From positions 11,813 to 23,308 of the forward strand of contig QZLH01000239.1 of the NCBI GenBank assembly GCA_003833135.1: DNA of 11,496 nt, in the 5' to 3' direction. The DNA is from Oehlia diaphana. Taxonomy: Eukaryota; Glomeromycota; Glomeromycetes; Glomerales; Glomeraceae. Both the position numbers and the translations under genes were made by a program. Below, in pieces: positions 6,872-11,496 of this stretch. How positions within the stretch are numbered: the first letter of the stretch is position 1; the number at the start of each line of letters is the position of its first letter. The notes under the pieces were generated by a model, which ran no database searches, was not told where the DNA came from, and saw only the letters and a list, made by a program, of their open reading frames with translations.

Positions 6872-7929
6872 TCATCGTACCGAAATATCGCTAAAGAACC
6901 CCCCGAAACTGTTATTGTTATTATTAGTGTTATTATTTGAATTTCCATTAGGCATATTTACGATATTCCCACTACTAGGATCGATAATCGGTATTGATTT
7001 TGTTACTTTGGCGGGAGTGGTCAAAGATTGATATGGTTGCATTGTTGGAGAATAATTACTACCGTAAGAAAAAGGTGATCCTGGTCGTGAAAAGAACGTT
7101 GAAGGCATTGAAATTTGTCCTGTATTTGTAGCAGATGAATTACCGGATTTTGTAGGAATAATATTAAGAGGGGTTTTATTATTAGGGTCAATAATAGGTA
7201 TGGGACGTTTATATTGTGGTGGTGTTGTTTGTTTTCCTTGGCCCTGTGAGACTAAGTGAGAAACCTGTCGGCGAATTTCTGCAAGCTAAAGGATAATAAT
7301 AAACATTAAATCAAAACTATTAATCTTATTCAATGTTTTAGATTCTATACCTCTTCTGCTGACAAAGAAGGACAAAATTCAAGGTCATCATCAAACCCTC
7401 TAGCAGCTTCTTGACGGCTTCTATAATGTTCCAGACGTGCGGCTTAAAAGAAAAAAAAAATTTAAATTTTAAGACGTCTCGATCTTGAATGTAATACATG
7501 GAACAATTTTGGAAAAAAAAAAAATATAAAACCTTGCGCAAGGTCTTCAAGTTGCGCCATAACTATCAAGGTTGGAAAAAAACTAACGTTAATAAAAATA
7601 TCGATTTTATATCTTTTTAACTTACGATAGTCACTATCAAGCTTGCTTACCTATAGATTTTTTTTTATTTTTTTTTTATTTATTTTTTTTTTTTTTAAAA
7701 AAAATAAAATAAAAAAAAAAAATAAATAGAACGTAAAATTTAATAGCAAAGGAAAGTGAAAGAGTTGGGGAAAAAAAGGCCGTGGACTGATTGTATTGGA
7801 AAAGGTGATTAAAAAATAAAATCCCGATTTTTTTTTTTTTTTTTTTACTTTCTTTTGATGTATTGTAACAACTAGAAAATTGCTTACCCCCCGTTTTTGT
7901 AGTTTTATTTGTACCCGCTTGCAGATCAT
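6872..7929 (-). CDS. Small five-exon gene; acidic-helical N-terminus, duplicated PIPIIDP motif
   Basis: Proposed exons, all minus strand and read from high to low coordinate, are 7929-7888, 7650-7626, 7562-7533, 7442-7351 and 7285-6872 (stop TGA). The introns are 237, 63, 90 and 65 nt, all GT..AG, and the frame stays open through every junction, giving 200 aa. The last three exons (start option 7560, 177 aa) are the firm part. The N-terminal half is charged and probably helical, with LEDLAQAARLEHYRSRQEAA, then FDDDLEFCPSLSAEELAEIR. The C-terminal half is disordered, rich in Pro/Ser/Thr/Asn, with a poly-Asn run near the end. RPIPIIDPNNKTPLNI and KSIPIIDPSSGNIVNM form an internal duplication about 60 residues apart. 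There is no signal peptide or membrane segment. I do not recognise the family. The DP-motif repeats recall short linear motifs in low-complexity regions of fungal translation and RNA-binding proteins, which is only a hint. The start is uncertain: ATG at 7948 is out of phase by one base, while 7929 and 7560 are in phase. Confidence 0.7.
7651..7887 (-). other. Proposed first intron with long T-run/A-run hairpin
   Basis: This 237-nt intron runs from donor GTAAGC (GT at 7887-7886) to acceptor TCTATAG (AG at 7652-7651). Positions 7657-7728 are almost pure T followed by almost pure A, and can form a long A:U hairpin in the transcript just before the acceptor. A second T-run at 7828-7846 lies near the donor side. 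The acceptor is preceded by A-rich sequence where a pyrimidine tract might be expected, so it is the least certain of the four introns. Confidence 0.45.
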
Positions 7930-8400
7930 TTTTAATCACTGACATCATTCAGATGGACCAATAAAGTAAAGGTTCGGTTATATTACAAAAAATCTTTAAT
8001 TTAAAAGCCACAAACTTTAATCATAGAAGCAGGTAAAACAAACCGGCCGATCATTTATATTTTTTAGAATTTCTTTTTTCTTTGAAACAAGAAAACTAGT
8101 CTGATCATTTTTTTTGTACGATGAAAACATTGAAACAATAGTAAAGATATTTGCAAATTAATTGTTTACCTTAACATCACGTGAGTTAGTAAAAATCTTA
8201 TGCGCAGCAAGTCTTTTTGACCTTGTTTTTTTGGTTTTCGCGAATTTTTTCTTTTAGAGTTATATTAATTGCAAAGTTATAATGGTATATTTCTTTACTT
8301 ATCAACATTTATAAGCAAAGGCTTTTAGCTTTTAATATTTATTTTATAGACCAAATTGAGCTTATGTTTTCCAGACTTGAAATCCACTTTTAACGGTTCA
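7930..8400. promoter_or_regulatory. Upstream region of the minus-strand gene with candidate sites
   Basis: No coding sequence is seen here. The palindrome TCACGTGA (8177-8184) contains an E-box CACGTG, and TTCGCGAA (8237-8244) is a second perfect 8-bp palindrome of the kind bound by cell-cycle or E2F-like factors. CCAAT lies at 7959-7963. On the minus strand, TATAAAT (8053-8059) lies about 105 bp upstream of the first in-frame-region ATG. These are word matches only, and function is inferred. GC-containing words are denser here than in the surrounding intergenic DNA. Confidence 0.35.
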
Positions 8401-8417
8401 CAATTAAAATTTATACT

Positions 8418-8440
8418 TCTTTCCTTTTCTTTCTCTTGTT
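8418..8440 (+). promoter_or_regulatory. CT-rich tract, candidate core promoter of the plus-strand gene
   Basis: A nearly pure pyrimidine run (CTTCTTTCCTTTTCTTTCTC) lies about 700 bp upstream of the GON7-like ORF and 200 bp upstream of a candidate leader intron. CT tracts just upstream of transcription starts are common in fungal promoters. Its assignment to this gene is inferred from orientation. Confidence 0.35.
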
Positions 8441-8636
8441 AATGTCGCCTCTTTTGTGGTTAAAAAACCATTGAGATTAACTAAGTGCTAGTTAGTTATT
8501 TATTATTTATCATCTTGTTTTTATGTTTATTTGATAAGTAAGAAATTGTTTTTTCTTAATACAGCGACTGAGTTGATAAGAATCTTTTTCACACTTGAAT
8601 TTTAACAAATATTTTGTTATTGATGAATGTATTGAT

Positions 8637-8807
8637 GTAAGTATTTCGTTTAATAATATAATACTTCACTTGAACATGAATTTAAGAGACTTCAGTTTAA
8701 TTTTCATCTTTACTGCTTTGTACAATGATACCATCTTTTATTCAAGAACTTTCTTATTTAATTTTCATAATATTCATACTAATAAGTTTATTCTTATTTC
8801 ATAATAG
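8637..8807 (+). other. Candidate 5'-leader intron
   Basis: The sequence has a strong GTAAGT donor at 8637-8642 and a TACTAAT branch-point-like heptamer at 8777-8783. The acceptor ATAATAG ends at 8807, 24-25 nt after the putative branch adenine. The spacing and all three signals fit a 171-nt fungal intron. No coding exon can be joined across it, so it would sit in the untranslated leader of the downstream GON7-like gene. A 69-codon frame overlapping it at 8595-8804 begins at TTG and is not a likely protein. Confidence 0.5.
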
Positions 8808-9140
8808 GATTGTAGGTGTAGTATTTTTATCCATAATAATCGGAAAAAAGTGCTATACTCAGTTATGTTCATGAAATTACTATGTCAAGCATTTATTATT
8901 GGGACAAGGATTGATACCCAGCATTTGTGTGATCATGCTGTATCATTCTTTATAATTATTCTCGAGAAAAATGAAAATGAAATTATATTTATAGGGGACA
9001 ATGTAATTAGGTAAAATGTTTATCATAAAATGAAATTTTACGGATCACATGAACATAAGACATAGTATAAATAATAGTAACATAATGACGCACTGTATGA
9101 CAAATATTACTTTTCCCAATTTTTTAAACGAAATTAAAAG

Positions 9141-9440
9141 ATGTCTACAATTCATGCAATTTATCAAAGTAAAGATGATATTGCAAATAAAAAAGAATTC
9201 GAGTATACAATTACGAATTCAGTTCAAAATAACAATCAAACCAAAGTGACAACTGCTAGTCAAAATATGAAATCTTTAACCGACGCTTTAATTTTGCTGC
9301 AAGAAAGTATAAATACATATTTGACATCAAAATTATGCATTACAAATGAAGATAAGAAGAATATTGAAGACGCAGTGGGAGATAATGATGAAAATGATAA
9401 TGAAAATGATAATAATTATATTGAAAAAACAAATTATTAA
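9141..9440 (+). CDS. GON7: GON7-like KEOPS/EKC complex subunit, 99 aa
   Basis: This is an intronless ORF with a good start context (AAAAG-ATG). The GON7 family is a small protein (about 100-125 aa) that binds the Pcc1 subunit of KEOPS/EKC, the complex that makes N6-threonylcarbamoyladenosine at position 37 of ANN-decoding tRNAs. Visible here: a short N-terminal strand-like segment (about residues 5-24: HAIYQSKDDIANKKEFEYTI); a Ser/Thr/Asn/Gln linker; an amphipathic helix (about 42-65, with MKSLTDALILLQESINTYLT); and an acidic Asp/Glu/Asn tail (about 76-92) ending IEKTNY. This order, the length and the acidic tail fit yeast and human GON7. The family is poorly conserved, so the call rests on architecture and remembered resemblance. 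Alternative: an unrelated small acidic protein. Several upstream ATGs precede it, one opening an overlapping frame (9049-9249). Repeated GAAAATGATAATG units encode the acidic tail. Confidence 0.6.
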   Translation: MSTIHAIYQSKDDIANKKEFEYTITNSVQNNNQTKVTTASQNMKSLTDALILLQESINTYLTSKLCITNEDKKNIEDAVGDNDENDNENDNNYIEKTNY

Positions 9441-11496
9441 ATTATTAGTTTTAAGAAAAAAAATTTTGAATTTTAACTTTCAAATTATATAAATAACTAG
9501 TATAATTACAAAAATTTATAACTTTAAAAATTTTTATATTAAAAAAATATATATACAAATAGCTTTTATATATAATTAGACCTGTTAATTTGTCTATAAT
9601 CACTACTTTTGGCAAGCCAGAATTTGTAATAGATAGATATAATTATATGGTAAATTATATATGATTACAATATATAAAAAATTATATTATAATAAGAAGC
9701 TTACTAATTTGCATTCTGAATAAAAATTATACAAGATGATATTACATTGGTATTTGGTTTATCATGTAATTTTATTAATCATTATATTAAAAATCTAAAA
9801 TAATGATTTTTAAATTATCATGTAATTTATTATATTGCTAATATATTTATAATATATTTAATTTGTATTTTTAGATATTTGGACATCTTAAAGTATAATA
9901 TCAACTTGATTACAATTTTTACAATATTTTTTTCTTTTAGCTCTTTATTATAATTTTATTAGTAATATTAGTTATATTCTAAATCTTACTTTTTTTTGAG
10001 ATTTGTTACATTATATGACTTATACTTATTAAATTATTGACAGATAAAATGTCATTCAATTTGTCAATAAGAAGCAATCAGTTTTTGTTTACAACTAGGA
10101 AACAGAAACCGTTGTAAGTCTGGAATGAAAAAAAAGTTATAAATAAACCTTTATCTGATGTAACACAAATTTATTTTCATCTGATATAGCATGAAATTTC
10201 AATGATGTGATGCATGCGGATAACCAGATATCGTCACATAACACTATTGGATATAGTCCTTCAAAAACATATATAGTTCTTTGCTTTGCTCCAGACAATT
10301 AAAAATTTATTTTATTATTTCTTTTTTAATTTTTTTATCGCTATTTTCAATTTAATGCAACTTTCTTAATTTTTTATCATATTATTAGAGCACTATCAGA
10401 TATATTTAATATTACTTTAATATAAGAACTTACCCTCTTCTTCTAGGTAAAATATATTACATATATAATTCCTTATATAGTATTGTATATAACCTAAGAT
10501 CTTTAGTTATCCACCTTCCCCTAAAATATTAGATAATATCTGACAGCATCCTTATAGGAAATCAAATTTTCAGATTTTTTACATATAAATAAAATCAAAT
10601 TGACAATAATACCAATTAAATACTATTTGTTAATATGATATATTAAAATGTTAAACCAATATCATATGTGCCAATTTCTGGAATTTGGCTTTTTCATCAA
10701 AAAAACCAACTTTATCATGTAAGTACAAATCACCAGGTGCACAAAAATAATAGATCAATGTCAGCTGATGTGAATAAAATTGATCATCATATGATTTTTT
10801 ATTTCTTTTAATATAATATCAATAAAATTTAAAAATTAAAATAAAATTATTGTGATAAAATTTTAAATAACTTCATGTACATGTATGCTAGACAGATAAA
10901 TTTATATTCATTTGAAAGAGGAAATAAAGGCCTATCTAATGAATCTAAAATCGCATGAATTGAATTACTGGTTGTCGAGTAAATGCACTCAGTATAATTA
11001 TTTTTAATTTTTAACTTTGATTGTTAATATCTCCACATCTAGTGATTCAATCTGAATGATCTTTAATTACTAAGATAGAGTACGTTCCCACCTTTTGAAT
11101 GAATATAAAATTATTTGATTAGCACACATGGATGCTGAGATATTAACGAACATGTAAATTGCATAAAACCTGATATAAATAAATTTTTAAAGTTATATTT
11201 CTTACCAAAAATTATTATTTAATGATAATTATTCATTATTTAAGGTTTTAATTGAATAAAACTATTAAAATAAATATCAAAAAATAGAAGACAATTAGCT
11301 GTTAGTATAAAATTAGTTTAATAAAAAATAAAACAAAAACTTTCAAAAATCCTATAACATAGTTTATATTTTAGTTTAATATATATTTTACAGAAAAAAA
11401 AAAAGGAACTAAAGTAAAAACAAATAAAAAATAATTTTTCTTATAAATAAAAAATAATTAATTATTTTTTCTTTTACTTACTGTTTAAAAATAACC
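9441..11496. other. AT-rich intergenic DNA, no supported gene
   Basis: No open frame, tRNA or tandem array stands out. Small features seen: a pogo-TIR-like fragment at 9575-9603 (see findings); dyads at 10495-10508 (CCTAAGATCTTTAG) and 10530-10542 (AGATAATATCT); and an imperfect inverted repeat GCCAATTTCTGGAATTTGGC at 10670-10689, containing a TTCTGGAA heat-shock-element-like core. None is enough to name a functional element. Confidence 0.45.

Noticed and set aside
7338..7550. 70-codon minus-strand open frame
   Set aside because: It runs through a proposed intron, and over exon 7351-7442 it uses a different frame from the one that joins cleanly to the neighbouring exons.
7651..7948. Two long minus-strand frames ending in Phe/Lys runs (7651-7929 and 7676-7948)
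   Set aside because: Their 3' portions translate the T-run and A-run homopolymers of the proposed first intron. Only the first few codons upstream of 7888 can be exon.
8595..8804. 69-codon plus-strand frame
   Set aside because: It opens with TTG and spans a strong GTAAGT...TACTAAT...TAG intron. Base composition is non-coding.
8855..8960. tRNA-like segment near the GGGACAAGGATTGATACCCAGC word
   Set aside because: It has no acceptor stem, no matching T-arm (GTTCRANYC) and no anticodon arm in the right spacing.
9049..9249. 66-codon plus-strand frame as an independent gene
   Set aside because: It overlaps the GON7-like ORF in another frame and the second half is its shadow. I keep it only as a possible upstream ORF.

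Overview
The window looks like nuclear DNA of an early-diverging fungus. It is extremely AT-rich, has small spliceable introns (63-237 nt) with GTAAGT/GTATAG-type donors and a TACTAAT-like branch site, and has no bacterial operon structure. The repeat vocabulary (GACCTGA words, GCCAGAAC..GTTCTGGC minisatellites, TTTGCAG words, a TAAGGTTGCTTGCCGAAACC repeat) matches what I associate with arbuscular mycorrhizal fungi such as Rhizophagus. The species is an inference; the composition and introns are visible.

Layout. Positions 1-1006 are intergenic and hold a decayed four-unit copy of a ~52-bp minisatellite followed by a GACCTGA block. Positions 1007-4557 form a ~3.55-kb terminal-inverted-repeat (TIR) element between two TA dinucleotides. 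Its ends resemble pogo/Tigger-type TIRs, and its long arms contain the same ATATC/CATTTC-rich sequence in opposite orientation. It encodes no transposase. Its interior is almost entirely repeats: (a) a 249-bp TIR element with a perfect 8-bp target duplication inserted in the left arm; (b) a 441-bp long palindrome with perfect 33-bp inner arms; (c) a ~50-bp x 12 minisatellite; (d) a TTTGCAG word array; (e) a ~1.2-kb block bounded by inverted GACCTGA-type ends and filled by a ~75-bp x 9 array and a ~38-bp x 3 array. Nearly every repeat unit is self-complementary.

Positions 4560-6871 are AT-rich with no convincing gene, but contain an imperfect inverted repeat at 5018-5202. Positions 6872-7929 (minus strand) hold a small five-exon gene. 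The reconstructed protein of about 200 residues has a charged helical N-terminus and a disordered Pro/Ser/Asn-rich C-terminus carrying a duplicated PIPIIDP motif. About 1.2 kb of divergent intergenic DNA follows, with candidate promoter elements and a good candidate leader intron (8637-8807). Positions 9141-9440 (plus strand) hold an intronless 99-aa ORF that resembles GON7, the small acidic subunit of the KEOPS/EKC complex that makes t6A in tRNA. Positions 9441-11496 are AT-rich with no gene I can support.

The two genes are divergent and could share the intergenic region; nothing in the sequence shows they work together. The most unusual part of the window is the nested, palindrome-built composite element on the left.
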